The notes under the pieces were generated by a model. That model was not told the origin of the DNA and ran no database searches. It saw nothing but the letters and a program-made list of their open reading frames with translations. A stretch of DNA of 64,000 nucleotides, taken from contig JACCIC010000003.1 of NCBI GenBank assembly GCA_018907035.1, positions 6,821,001 to 6,885,000 of the forward strand, written 5' to 3'. This DNA is from Sycobia sp. Sy_11 (Eukaryota; Arthropoda; Insecta; Hymenoptera; Epichrysomallidae). The translations under genes and the position numbers were made by a program. Below are positions 1-11,442 of the stretch, in pieces. Numbering within the stretch: position 1 is the stretch's first letter; each line of letters starts with the position of its first letter.

Positions 1-449
1 TTATATCTAAACCGTATGGCGACCTTAGTCAAACTAAAAACGAGTCGTGTAATGTGGCCTAAATTGAGATCCATTGTGTTGGATGCGATGACCAAGCGAG
101 TACAAGATAAGCCTCTGTATTTTAACACATGAAATGAGATCAAAATTTCCGTATGAATTATTTTTCAGAAGCTAATTGTCAATCTTTTAAACAAATGTCT
201 TTGAATATTACAGTTTAATACAAACGAAATTCATTTTGCTTTCATTTCACACGTACGGACTTGATGTATAATATATGTTATAATTTCCGTTCGCAACAAA
301 TAAATGAAGGCTTTATAGACGAATTCCATTATTTTTTAAAAATTAATTTTTTAATTTATATCGACAAAAGAATTGAAAATATCAGGAATGAAACTTAGCA
401 CGCAATCAGCATCATTCGACATGGCGAATGAAAAATCACCGATTGCATA

Positions 450-453
<4 letters not shown>
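1..453. other. AT-rich noncoding stretch
   Basis: Unique AT-rich sequence before the first microsatellite. No open frame with coding character, no splice-site pair and no RNA gene is visible. Nothing further can be said about it. Confidence 0.6.

Positions 454-486
<33 letters not shown>
454..486. repeat. (TA)n microsatellite, about 33 bp
   Basis: Perfect alternating TA tract at the junction between AT-rich sequence and a CpG-rich island. Confidence 0.95.
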
Positions 487-490
<4 letters not shown>

Positions 491-883
491 TTCGTACGTG
501 AAGTCGCCCGAGAAGCCGCATCAGCTGCGCTGCTCTTCGAGCGGCCCAAGAATAAATAATCAGCCTCTGGCGGGAGGCAAACGCGCGCGCGCGCGCTGCA
601 GCAAAGGCGCGAGTCACTTTCCATTATATTACAGAGGAGGCATCGCGGCTAATGGCAAAACTACGTAATAATGCAGAACTTTCGCGCCGCGCCCCAGCCC
701 AGTTCTACCACCACCCCCATCTGCCTCCTCCCTGTGTACATCGCTGGGGGCAACGCGATGCGGAAGAGGGGGGGGGGTTGGCAGAGAGCATTTCACCCGC
801 CGCCCGCATGCGCCTCCCCCTTTCCGCGTCGTTCCTCGTTCGATCTCGCATAAATCAAAAACACGTCAGAGCTCCGCGCGGGG

Positions 884-887
<4 letters not shown>

Positions 888-923
<36 letters not shown>
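888..923. repeat. (GA)n microsatellite, 36 bp
   Basis: Perfect GA array, continuing with one interruption to about 936. It lies in inverted orientation to the CT array at 1050-1081, with about 126 bp between them. Confidence 0.95.
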
Positions 924-926
<3 letters not shown>

Positions 927-1046
927 AAGAGAGAGATACAGCTCTTGCTGCACATTTCCATCAATGTAACTCGGTAAGCGCCGCACTGTCACTTACTTCC
1001 CTAGCCCCACGCCCTCCTACCTTCGCCCGTACGCCCCGTGTGCACT

Positions 1047-1049
<3 letters not shown>

Positions 1050-1081
<32 letters not shown>
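1050..1081. repeat. (CT)n microsatellite, 32 bp
   Basis: Perfect CT array. It is the reverse-complement partner of the GA array at 888-923. Confidence 0.95.
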
Positions 1082-1082
<1 letters not shown>

Positions 1083-1276
1083 GCTATCTATCTTTCTCCA
1101 TCTGTATACATCAGTCGTGATCTGCTCGTCAAGAGCACGCTCGCCCCCGTGCTTCGGTCTACCAGCAGACCCCCGCCCCCGTCTCTCGCTTATAGTTCTC
1201 CGGTCATGATATTCGCGAAGTGTAGGCGAATGACGGAGCGCTGGCGGCAGAGCCGGGGCGGCTGTGATGGCGCGTC

Positions 1277-1314
1277 ATTCGAATTCAAATTTGAATTTGA
1301 ATTCTAATTTGAAT
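1277..1314. repeat. AATTTG/CAAATT palindromic tandem
   Basis: Imperfect tandem of GAATTC and AAATTTG units. It contains the perfect 12-bp palindrome TTCAAATTTGAA at 1284-1295. It is an AT-rich insert inside a GC-rich island. Confidence 0.8.
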
Positions 1315-1370
1315 CAGAAAGGACGCGCGCGCGCACGGGAGCCTGGGGAGCGGATAAAAAAGATAGCGGA

Positions 1371-1404
1371 GGGTGGGAGGGATGGATAGGGAAGGCGGGG
1401 AGGG
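1371..1404 (+). other. G-quadruplex motif with six G-tracts
   Basis: Tracts GGG, GGG, GGG, GGG, GGGG and GGG are separated by loops of 1, 1, 7, 5 and 1 bases. This satisfies the usual G3+N1-7 rule with two spare tracts. Confidence 0.75.
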
Positions 1405-1450
1405 TGAGAAAGAGAGAAAGAGAAATCAAGTCCAACATCGCGCACGCTCT

Positions 1451-2965
1451 ATTGAGCGAGTTTTGATTTTGCGATGGGTCCTAAAAGTAGATGTATAGTC
1501 GCTGGTGAGCAGGAACTTTTTGATTTCCCTCGAAAAACCAAAACGGAAGCCACACGATTTACCTCGACGAGAGTTTGTCGCTCAGAAGTAAAACAATCGA
1601 ACTGAACGCACAAAAAGTCTCTTAACATTAGCAGTTGATGAGAGAAATTTTTGCTCTTTGATCTCCAAAAAAGTAGATTATTCATGATCCCGTGTAACTC
1701 AGCGAGCTTCGTGGTAAAAGGAAGTACCGCGTGCATAAATGCATAAATAATTCTTGTATGAGATATATAGATTACTACTGACAATTCAAAATAACTGCAA
1801 GAACATTAGTTATGGGGCTGTATAGAAATTTTAAACGAATTGCTCATAGCAGAAATGAAAATCTAAAACCGACGCAAAAATTAGCGAAAAAAAGAAGGGA
1901 GAAAAAGTTTCTCCCATAACATAAAGCAACAACGACAGTGAATTATAAAAGAACCGCGATAGGTAAAAACAGCGAACCTTCCTATATATTGCGCGGTTAG
2001 GAAATTTAAGATGAAATTTCCAAAGCGGGCCGAGCGGCAAATGACCGCAAGCTTGAAACGAACGCTCGAGGCCGGGCAGCTTTAATAATCGGACAGAGAG
2101 AGACACAGGAGGGAGGCAGAGCATGATAGACAAGGGAAGCTGAAAAAGGAAAATAGATGGAAAATTGCGAAAAAAACTATTATCCGAACGCTTTGAAAAG
2201 TTAAATTATTTCTTTTCTTTTGTTTTTTTTTTAATGCGTCCAACTATTCAAAATAAAACTTGAAAATGTGACATTTTACATTTTGAGCTGGGTTACTTTG
2301 GGAAATGCGAGACAGCTTCGTGAAATTTCATGAACAACTTCATGAAACTAAAAAAATGAATCAGTTTAGATCGTATATTTTTTTTATGAATTTCTAGAAT
2401 TAATTCGAAGCAAGACTTCATTACCGAATGTATCTTCCTAGGACTATTACTATAGAAATCATTACATTTTCGTTATTATTACGAAATGTATTACAACGTA
2501 ATAATGAAATATATCGTTACAACTTGCAGGTTATACAACCACAAAATCAAATATTTATTATAGCTTTATTGAAATACTTAATCAGTTCAATGTAGAAAAA
2601 ATGCCAACTTTTTTTTCCACAGACTTGTCCATACTTCTCCTGGTTAATAATGACAATAAATACGTATTAATGAATTTCCGTTGAAATTACATGAATAATA
2701 TACATCCAAATATAACAAAAGGCACATTGTTCTCGCCAAGCCTCTTTATTTTTCTCAACGCAGCTTAAAAATTCGAACTTCAGCGTGCCTTAATTATATA
2801 TATAGTGTATACATAGTTACAACCTGAAACTTTAAAATTAAAGGGCGCCACGCATAAGTAAAGCAGCTCCCTGGCAGCTTTTGTTTAGACCCGTTCGCAA
2901 GGGCGGTGGCATGGCATTACACAGTAATAGTTAACGAAGCGAAGAACCGGTCTCAAACATCCACC

Positions 2966-2972
<7 letters not shown>
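1451..2972. other. AT-rich noncoding stretch
   Basis: Mostly unique AT-rich sequence. The minus-strand frames at 1449-1784 and 1831-2133 start at non-ATG codons. They have no recognisable motif and no flanking splice sites, so I do not call them. Confidence 0.5.

Positions 2973-3024
<52 letters not shown>
2973..3024. repeat. (TC)26 microsatellite
   Basis: Perfect TC array of 52 bp. It generates the Ser-Leu repeat open frames seen here. Confidence 0.95.
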
Positions 3025-3026
<2 letters not shown>

Positions 3027-4500
3027 ACACTCTCTATCTCCCTTGCGCACTTTTTCACATTGAAAATTTCATCCCTCGCTCCTCTTCTATAAATGTCGGA
3101 ATTCTTTCCGCGCCCGGAGCGCAACGGCGAAACTCGAAAGAGGGAGAAGAGAGGCAGATCCCCTTTCGCTTTGCGATTCTATTTATAACTGGCGTGTAAC
3201 TTCAAACTTGAAAATTAAAAAGCGAGGCGAAAAAAGTGAGGTTCGTTTCATCGGTGGGGGGGGGGTGGGTGGACGTGCAGCGCGAAATTTTAAATGCGCG
3301 AAGCGAGAGAGAGAGAGAGAGGGAGGGAGAGAACACTTTTATGTAGTTGAACAGCCAAAAGACAAAATATTAAATGTAATAAAATATTTGCTCTGTTTAA
3401 AATTTGCAAATGATTTAGAACGCAAAAAAATTTTCAAGATCATGACGAATCAGTGACAATCGATGCTTTACGATAATACAAACATGAAATCAATTAGGAT
3501 TTAACGACCTTAACTGAGATTAATTACTTTGACCTTAACGTGCATTGTTATGCCTACACTACATACAAGATTGTTGAATATGGACGCAGTGCCATTTTCT
3601 ACTATTACCAGTGTAGTAGTACAATTGGAATAAAGGAGACGCTATTTTATTAGTCCTTTTAATTACTTTAGATTACTGTTGTTGTTAATAAACTTGCCTA
3701 TTGTAAACGTTTGGAACAAAATTTTTTACTAATTCTAAAATGTCTAAATGATACAAATCATATTCAGCTATTGTAAACCTTTAAATTAATTCATTATAAG
3801 ACTATATAAATGCGTTTCTAATAGATATCATATCATTGTACATATTGTAATAGTCGGTAATTACCGAGTTGTAGAAAAAAAGACGTTTTTATAATTCGAG
3901 CTTTGGAATTTGAAATCGTATTAATTATGATGAAATACTATATATCGATTGATTTTAGCGCCCCTCGTGATTTACGAATTAATATTTAGAAAATCGCGTT
4001 TTAATTGTCCCTTCCACGAATTCCAATGATCTGGCGCGCGCCAATTTAAAAAAGGTCGTGTCGAAACGCCGAATTTACTTAAAACGGTAGAGAGCATCGA
4101 CGATTTGTTTTCGGGCTAATATAGCTTTTCAGTTGGAGTATATTATATATGAAAGTTATGTTGTTCGATAAACGCTCATATCGATGCTGCATAAGTGGGG
4201 GGAGGCGATCAAATATTTGAACAACACGCGATAGCTGAGCCTTTAAGAAACTTTTCCAATAATTCGTTATACTTTAAAATAATCGTTTGTATACGTTTCG
4301 ATCTTTATTATGATATTTAATAGCCTGTATAAATCTGCAAGATTGTAAAAAGGAACTAAAATATAGTCAGATAATCCAGGCAATTCTAAAGCTTGATGGA
4401 ACTATATCCAAACATGCTCGTACTATGGTTCATTTAAAATGATTAAGAAACAATAGACTCGGACTTATAATTAACAAAAGACATTCGTTCAAAACGATAG
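3025..4500. other. Noncoding; G-run, short GA array, then AT-rich
   Basis: A G10 run at 3256-3265 and a short GA array at 3305-3332 lie at the start. AT-rich unique sequence follows, with the 12-bp palindrome TGGCGCGCGCCA at 4032-4043. No gene signal is seen. Confidence 0.55.
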
Positions 4501-4767
4501 ACGTTTATTTCCCGTTCGCTGGATGAGCGTCAACGCGGGATGATGAAAAAAAAAAGAATTCAGCTACCAAGAGTAAAGCCGAACTCGCAACGATCGGATT
4601 CGGAAGAGTATAGATATAAAAACATTCAGTGTGCGTACACGTTGATAGGATAATCGGATGATCTACAACAAAGCCAACTTTGTTCATTCATTTAGAGCGA
4701 GGAGCCGCTTCGAATTAAAGCGTGTAGTAGCCGCTGGGCTGGTTTGAAGAGAATGAGAAAGAGGAAT

Positions 4768-4771
<4 letters not shown>

Positions 4772-4800
<29 letters not shown>
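4772..4800. repeat. (AG)n microsatellite, 29 bp
   Basis: Perfect AG array followed by impure GA-rich sequence to about 4833. Confidence 0.95.
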
Positions 4801-4804
<4 letters not shown>

Positions 4805-5969
4805 AAGAGACGGGGAGGGAAGGCGGGAGGGAGAAAAAATATAGCAATCCCCATGCGCATTTGAAACAACACGATGATTATGTGGGCCAAACTGCTTTTC
4901 GAGATTCGTTTTTTTTTTACTTAGTCTTTTCTCTATAAATTTCGTAAACCAATCCTTACACAAGTATGTATGCCCTACCTCTTTCCAATTATGCACAACT
5001 GTTGTAGAACATCTAGTAAATGACTTATCTACCTCAGTTCTTCCTTTTTCTCTTTCTCCCCGTTCGTTCTCTCTTTAACCCGAGCAATCAGCGTGTAATA
5101 GTGAAAGAAATCTATTTTCCGAAACTCGCTGCATTCGTCGAACGGGAGGGCGGGAGACCTCGTTGGAGATAAGATCGTATTTAACTTTATTTAATTTTGC
5201 ACACGAGAAGCGGGTTTAACTTGAACCGAACTGCTAACTGGATCCTAAAGCAAAATGTAACTTTCTGTAATTGCTGGTATATGTCGCGCGGATTCATGGC
5301 TTGTAAGAAGCGTAACTTACACGATTTGTACGTCACGATATCATAACTGCGGCCTTCTCTCAAAACTTTAATAATGTTATAAATTTTAACTTCCTTGCTA
5401 CCTTTTTCCAAAAGCCCTCCAATTTACAACTGGGACATTTCTGGTGTATACCTCGGCTTTGATAGAAATTTTACAACTCAGCTAATACAGCAGTTCCATT
5501 TTGTCGAAAAGCCAATCTTCAGAAGTGGTAGGTGAAGCTTTATAAAATAATTTATAATGTTTATAACTGTGTTCAACTTTACAGAATGCTACTACCTATT
5601 TCTATGAAAAAACAAACAACAAACAATTGGGTCCCCGACCGAACGAAAATTTTTCGATCCCTTCGCTCGTGACAATCTACACGTGAGTCTAAATGATTCA
5701 GAGCTGGCGGGGGCAAACAATGACGATAATTGCGATGGCGTATTTAAAGAATTTTCTATACGATAAAAGTTCCCTTACACAAAAGGGATTGGAACGCTAT
5801 AAGAGGAACAAAAAGTCCAGAATCCATTCGATTCTCATTACACCCGTCGCGGAAACTTAAGAAACGTCCAATTGATATTTAATTATCGCGATTGTCCCTG
5901 CTCTACCTTCGGCCCTTCTCTTAATAGAATTTCGAATTGCGCAACCCTTTCAGTCTCTGGAGTTTCATT
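4801..5969. other. Noncoding stretch
   Basis: Mixed-composition unique sequence with no splice-bounded or ATG-started frame that I can support. A GTGAGT-like donor at 5683 stands alone. Confidence 0.5.
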
Positions 5970-6141
5970 AAAAAAAAAAAAAAAACAGAAGAAGAAGACA
6001 AAAAAGAAAAAAGAAATCCCTCTGTCTCCTTCTCGCATCGACTTTTCGTTCTCTCCTCGCATTCCTTCCCAGTTCCTTTCAACCACCGTTGATTTCATCG
6101 TTGTGCGGTCGATTTTTTCCCTTCTTTTTTTTTTTTTTTTT
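5970..6141. repeat. A16 ... T17 inverted homopolymer pair
   Basis: An A16 run at 5970-5985 continues as A-rich purine sequence to about 6016. About 140 bp further on, a T17 run at 6125-6141 follows pyrimidine-rich sequence. The two arms can base-pair. Confidence 0.8.
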
Positions 6142-6960
6142 AACAATATCGACTCGAATTTTTCGACACTCCGGATCGTTTGGATTTAATATTTATTCCC
6201 TTGACTTGTTCACGCCACCGAGGACGACGGGAGTTTCTGGAAATTTTCGAGCCTCGAATTCCCATAGCTTTTATTCATCGTCGCGTGTCCATTGACGATG
6301 ATCCGTTACATTAGCGCTCGTTAGTACATCCATTTACTTCATATTGTACTTCGTTAAAACGACTGAATACGTCTGCGCTCGCGTGGTTAAGTCGAAAGAC
6401 TCGTCGCGAGAGGAGAGAAGAGTCCCAACCCCCTCCTCCTCCCCCGTTTGCCACCGCTCTTTTGAATCGGAGGACGATGTTAAATGAGCCAGACCTCCTC
6501 GTATCATCGTAGCCACGCCACTTACGGCCCGATTATACGGGCGCGACGAAATCGACTCGGAACGCTAGATGATGGAAGAGACAAACTTCGCTCGGCCGTG
6601 AACGCATCTTTCTCTTCTTTTCTATTTTTCTTTTTCCTTTTTTGAGCGTCGAACTTCGCTCTTCAAATCGCAAGCGGGCTCTTGCCGTTTGCGGCTCGGA
6701 TTAACGTCGCCAGACGTGTATTATAAACGCGTGGTTACGGCGGATCCGTTTCATTGTTTCTTTTAATGCGCGAACTGCAACCAAGGCATTGGGTCCGCTG
6801 AAAATCCACGCAGGTCGAAGAATGCGGCTTGCAGTTATTTTTAACGAACACGGACACGATTGCAGCGAGCACCACGATGAAGATTGCATTTTGAATACTG
6901 CTATTTCATTTTTTATAGTGCATTTCTTATACTGCATTCTACTTGAATAGATTTATGCAC
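6142..6960. other. Mixed-composition unique stretch
   Basis: Moderately CpG-rich unique DNA with pyrimidine-rich segments near 6610-6640. It contains no repeat arrays. Its texture is that of noncoding regulatory or intronic DNA, but no specific element can be named. Confidence 0.4.
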
Positions 6961-8048
6961 TGCTTTGCCTTCGTCAAAATTTACTGAAGAGATGCGATGT
7001 GATCCGTAATTACTGTGGTAATTAACTGGTATTGGAAATTGATGCGTTCATGTTCATTGGATTATGGATAGAGGTGTCAATGTTTTTATGGCAGAGGGAC
7101 ACATCTTATCATCCTTTCTTCGGGTTTGTTATGCATAATTGACCAAAACATAAAAACTATTTTTACTATTACTTTATACTCGTGTAAAACATAACTCAAA
7201 CGATCATTCAATCGATTAAAGAATCTTGAAAGGAACGCTTATGACTAGTGGCTGCTCTCTTGACTAAATACTATTAAAATATATATTACAGTCGATTAGA
7301 AACAGATTTTATGCTGATCAAATAAAATTCATATATAATAGATAAGCCAGAAGCCGCAATTTTATCTAGCTATCTTAGCAGACGCATTTTATTTTTTTAA
7401 TCTACGTAACATTTTATTTGCCATAATGAACTTACTGTATATACCTGCCACATTTTACCGAATGTCATTCGGTATTTTCACATTTTTTTCAAACTTCAGT
7501 ATTTTTGTAAATTATCAACAATTATGAAATTCTATTATTAATTATCAAAAATTATCAATACAAATCCTGACTAAGGATCTTTCGTATGAAAAAAACTAGC
7601 ATACTCCTTAGAACACGAAATAATAAAGCAAATATTATTTGTCCCTTCCCATACCGAGGCAATAGAAATAATAAATAGCCCCTAGTTACAACTCATTATA
7701 TTTTACATTAATTTCTTTTTATATTTTAAAACTTAGCATAAAATCTTGTTTTCTATTTTAAAAAATTAGATATTTATATATATTTTTTATTATTCGATAT
7801 TTATTTATTTTAGATTATTTTTATATTTTATTACATATTTCATTGTTACTTTTATACATTTTTAGATTTAATAGTTACTTTTATAGATTCTGACTACGCA
7901 TTTTTGTATTTTAGTCTTATGCGCTATTTTATTTTATATGTTTACTCTCTGTTTTTTACGGAAACTGCCCTGTGAGACCTTAGCCTTTAATAAATTAATT
8001 CAAATTCATCCTCTCACACTTTATCTCTTTCTTAAACTGTAAATATAC

Positions 8049-8051
<3 letters not shown>
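6961..8051. other. AT-rich noncoding desert
   Basis: Strongly AT-rich sequence, with stops in all frames and many short T and A runs. No feature is seen. Confidence 0.6.

Positions 8052-8100
<49 letters not shown>
8052..8100. repeat. (TA)n microsatellite, 49 bp
   Basis: Perfect TA array marking the change from AT-rich desert to CpG-rich island. Confidence 0.95.
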
Positions 8101-8104
<4 letters not shown>

Positions 8105-8460
8105 ACATAGCCAAAAGTATATACAGCCGCTTACCACAGCCAACGGCCGAGGAAGTTTAGCGCCGGCGGAGAGTAATAAGTACTGAAAGGGATGAAAAGA
8201 AGAGCTCCCTGGAATTTTTCGAGGCTTTCGAACTTTCTTATCGTCTGCCCGTCTTCACTCTCTTTCTTTCCCCTCTATCCCCCCGTCTACCGCGATGTAT
8301 AGATCGGGGATTCGAGGCGATAAAAGAAGCCCATAGGCAGCTTGCGCGTCTCGATCATTCAGCATCCTCGCCGACGATGCTCGCGCTCGCTCCCTTTCCC
8401 CCTCTGCGCCACCGCAGCCGAGACCGATGAAAATTTTTTTTCCCCGCCGCGCGACGCTTG

Positions 8461-8461
<1 letters not shown>

Positions 8462-8497
<36 letters not shown>
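8462..8497. repeat. (TA)18 microsatellite
   Basis: Perfect TA array of 36 bp within the CpG-rich island. Confidence 0.95.
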
Positions 8498-8498
<1 letters not shown>

Positions 8499-9655
8499 TC
8501 AGCCCTACGGAATATACGAGGATACGTATCGCACGCTCGACATTGCTGCCTCGTAAGGCGCAACGGGGAGAAGGAGAAGGATAGAGAGAGAGAGAGCAAG
8601 AGAGAATGGATGATAGAAGCGATAAGAAGCCCAAGATGCAGCGCGAGCCTAGATCGACTTTATTTTAGACTCGGGCGGGCGGACGGAAGAACGAGCCGTT
8701 TTTGCCGGTGAACTCCGCGGGTGTGCTGCATCGACGGGGAGTGCTTTTTTCGCCCCCATATACGCGCGCGCTCCCGCCTCGACCGTCGTGGATCCGTTGG
8801 GTGATTTATGAAATTTTTAATTCCCCCGGCTGGATTAATGATGCCGCCTGGGCGTAAAAACCCTTCTGTCACGTATATATATACAGCTTCGCGGGCGCAT
8901 CGTTAAACCCTCTAACCACCCCCCGTCCCGTACCGCCGCCGCTGTCGTATCTAGTGCTCTTATCTTCTTGTGGCGCACTTGGGGTATGGATCGTGGAAAA
9001 AGTGGGATATCGAGCCAACTTCGTGGTTCGCTTGACAAATGAAAATTTCACCTGTGAAGCAGACGAACGATGTATTATCATATATATAAGGGTTTTAACA
9101 CATCGGCGAAGCGTACGCGACAACTCTCTCAGGTATATTCATCTCAATTGTGGAATCTGCGTCGATCGGATTATTTTTGCCCGCCCTCCCCATGCCTCGC
9201 GAAAAAGCGTCGGGAATTTTTTTCTGTTCGCAATTGCGAACGCACTGCTATCGTGGCAAGTGAAAACACTATCCCTCTCGACCTCTCTCTGTCTCTCTCT
9301 GCACAGCCCGGCGCTACTGTGAAAGAGCGCAGCGGCATTTTTCCGAAATGATACACGACTCACATTAGAACAGCCGAAATGCTCCCTTTTTCTTCCCTCC
9401 TCCACACTCCCTCCGGAAAAGCAAAGGGGAAAGATAAAGAGAGAGGGAGAGAGAGAGAGAGATAGTGTATGCGCGGGTGCAAGCATACCAGGCAAAAAGA
9501 CAGAGAGAATAAGGACCGTGGAACATAAACTAGTCCAGGAGGCAAAGATAATCTTTCCCTGGCTCTCTCGTTTATAAACCTCCGAGACCCCCCGCCCCCC
9601 TAAGCACCCTGCCTTCGATGGAGAGCGCGGTGCAAGGAGAGACGAGCGGAAGCAA

Positions 9656-9687
9656 GAGGAGGAGGAGGAGGAGGAGAAGGAGGAGGG
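9656..9687. repeat. (GAG)n trinucleotide repeat
   Basis: Near-perfect purine trinucleotide tract. Read on the plus strand in one frame it gives a poly-arginine peptide, which I regard as an artefact. Confidence 0.9.
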
Positions 9688-10535
9688 ACAGAGGCAGCAA
9701 TGGACAAGAGCGAGAGGGAGAGTGCGACAAGTTCCGCAGTAATTCCGGGCGACTGTCATTAACAGAGTCGTCGTCGTCGCCGTCGTCCTCCCGAGGCTCA
9801 GCGAGAGGAGGGGGGGGGCAGGGCTGGAGAATCGCTCGCGCACGCTCACTCGGGGGAAAATGAATGATAACTGCTACCGCTTACTCTTACTCTATCTCTC
9901 ACCTTCCTCCCGCCCCTTCGCCAACCAACGTCCCGTTCTTTCCATCCGCCTTTCTTTCTCTCTCTTCCCTCCCTCTGCACCTGACACTTTGTACTCTCTT
10001 CCACTATTTTTTCCGCTCCTTTCCACCGCCCGCTCTACCCCCGCGCCACGGCTGTCGCCCGCCGCTCCCGTATTAGTTTTCTACTGCTTTCTATATATGC
10101 GCCGGTAGAGGGCGGGTGTCGGACTTCCTCCTTAGTTTCTCCTTCACTTCCTACTCCTTCTTGTTCTTCTTCCTCATCGCCTTCTTCGTCTCTACTGCCG
10201 CTACTGTGTGTTATATACCACACACGCACGCATACAGACAGAAAGACACACACGCGCGCGCGCGCATCATCGTTGGAAGGCCGCGTCGCAGCCTCTGCGC
10301 GGTAGCTGCGGTGGTCGCCCAGTGGCATTCTGCCAGGTCGTTAAAGAGATTCCCGCGCCCGCGCGCGAGCTAGCGCAACTTTAAGGGCGCCGTAAACCCG
10401 CGAATTTATCTTATTCTTCCTTCTTCTCTGCGCCCGCCCACCCCAACCTGTTCTCCGCTCCTTCTCGCGATCACTCCCTTCCTCTCTCTTTCTCGCACTC
10501 TTAGCAAAGTCCGGACTTTCTTATATACATGTGTG

Positions 10536-10540
<5 letters not shown>

Positions 10541-10594
<54 letters not shown>
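10541..10594. repeat. (GT)27 microsatellite
   Basis: Perfect GT array of 54 bp, preceded by a degenerate GT segment from 10531. Long GT arrays are able to adopt Z-DNA. Confidence 0.95.
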
Positions 10595-10595
<1 letters not shown>

Positions 10596-10834
10596 CCACG
10601 CGTATGTTGAGCGACAATCGAGTATATATGTATATATCACTCCCTGTGCTTATATACGCATTGTTATTGTCCCACTCTTGAATTGCAATCTTCGTGCACG
10701 ATTTTCCATGTCCTCGCTCTATAGTCTCTTTTTCTCGCGACGGCGCGTTGCACAGCTTTCGATTTTATATTCTCCGCACTCTGCAACTCCTTTCTCTATC
10801 TGTTTTATTGCACAAATACTGCGTGGATGGCTAT

Positions 10835-10837
<3 letters not shown>

Positions 10838-10882
<45 letters not shown>
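10838..10882. repeat. (AT)n microsatellite, 45 bp
   Basis: Perfect AT array. Confidence 0.95.
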
Positions 10883-10885
<3 letters not shown>

Positions 10886-11100
10886 GACACTTGCGTATAG
10901 TTTGCGTATAGTACCGCGGCACGCGCTGATCAAACGCGAAAGTATATAGAGCACGGCTAAGTTTATAGTATTCGTACTCTATTGCTGACTTCAAGAATGA
11001 ACACGCGCGTACCTACAAACACATGCATGCAGACGTATAAGTTCGGCGAATACTAGAATACTATTTTCTCTCGAGCATCCTCGTTCGTCGATCATTTTAA

Positions 11101-11104
<4 letters not shown>

Positions 11105-11152
<48 letters not shown>
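11105..11152. repeat. (AT)24 microsatellite
   Basis: Perfect AT array of 48 bp. Confidence 0.95.
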
Positions 11153-11154
<2 letters not shown>

Positions 11155-11398
11155 CACTAGTTGGAGTACAATATAATACTATAAAAAGCAACTTATTTCA
11201 ATTAAATATGCTTGGGTACTGGATTGCAAGGCTTCCCAAGCTACTCTGACGCCATCAGTTTTAGAATTGCACCTTCATCGATCTTGATCAGCAGGATCGT
11301 ATATGTATATATATGTATCTATCTAAGGAAAAAAAAGAAGTACATAAGATCAAAGTCGTTTAACGCGCAAACAATAACCGCGCTGTGTAATGGTCGAG

Positions 11399-11402
<4 letters not shown>

Positions 11403-11434
<32 letters not shown>
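11403..11434. repeat. (AG)16 microsatellite
   Basis: Perfect AG array, extended by impure GA-rich sequence to about 11452. Confidence 0.95.

Positions 11435-11442
<8 letters not shown>

Larger units (their letters stand above)
487..1450. other. CpG-rich island with microsatellites, no gene
   Basis: GC- and CpG-rich DNA with a (CG)7 run at 582-596 and another CG run at 1324-1334. It also holds GA and CT arrays and a G-quadruplex motif. The open frames are driven by repeats and by the shortage of stop codons in CpG-rich sequence. A GTAAGC donor-like site at 973 has no convincing exon before it. Confidence 0.55.
8101..10540. other. CpG-rich island, dense in simple repeats
   Basis: GC-rich DNA with GA-rich tracts (8583-8596, 9439-9462), a (GAG)n tract at 9656-9687, a (TCG)n tract at 9768-9786 and a CG run near 10253-10265. 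The longest open frame, 236 codons on the minus strand at 9139-9849, is low-complexity Ser/Leu/Arg sequence created by these repeats. I do not consider it a gene. The motif GTGATTTATGAAAT lies at 8801-8814. Confidence 0.55.
10595..11402. other. Noncoding stretch between arrays
   Basis: Mixed sequence with two TA arrays. No gene signal. The string ATTGCACTAGT at 11150-11160 was tested as a miR-92-like seed and rejected. Confidence 0.5.

Noticed and set aside
9041..9075. Third AG/GT fusion on the minus strand (TTCACAG/GTGAAA)
   Set aside because: GTGAAA is a poor donor, the pyrimidine tract is weak, and no GTAAGT follows at RS-exon distance.
9139..9849. 236-codon minus-strand open frame
   Set aside because: The peptide is low-complexity Ser/Leu/Arg sequence from CT, GAG and TCG repeats, with no domain, no splice sites, and competing frames on both strands.
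11150..11172. ATTGCACTAGT resembling the miR-92 seed region
   Set aside because: The flanking sequence is a TA array on one side, and no complementary arm for a precursor hairpin exists.
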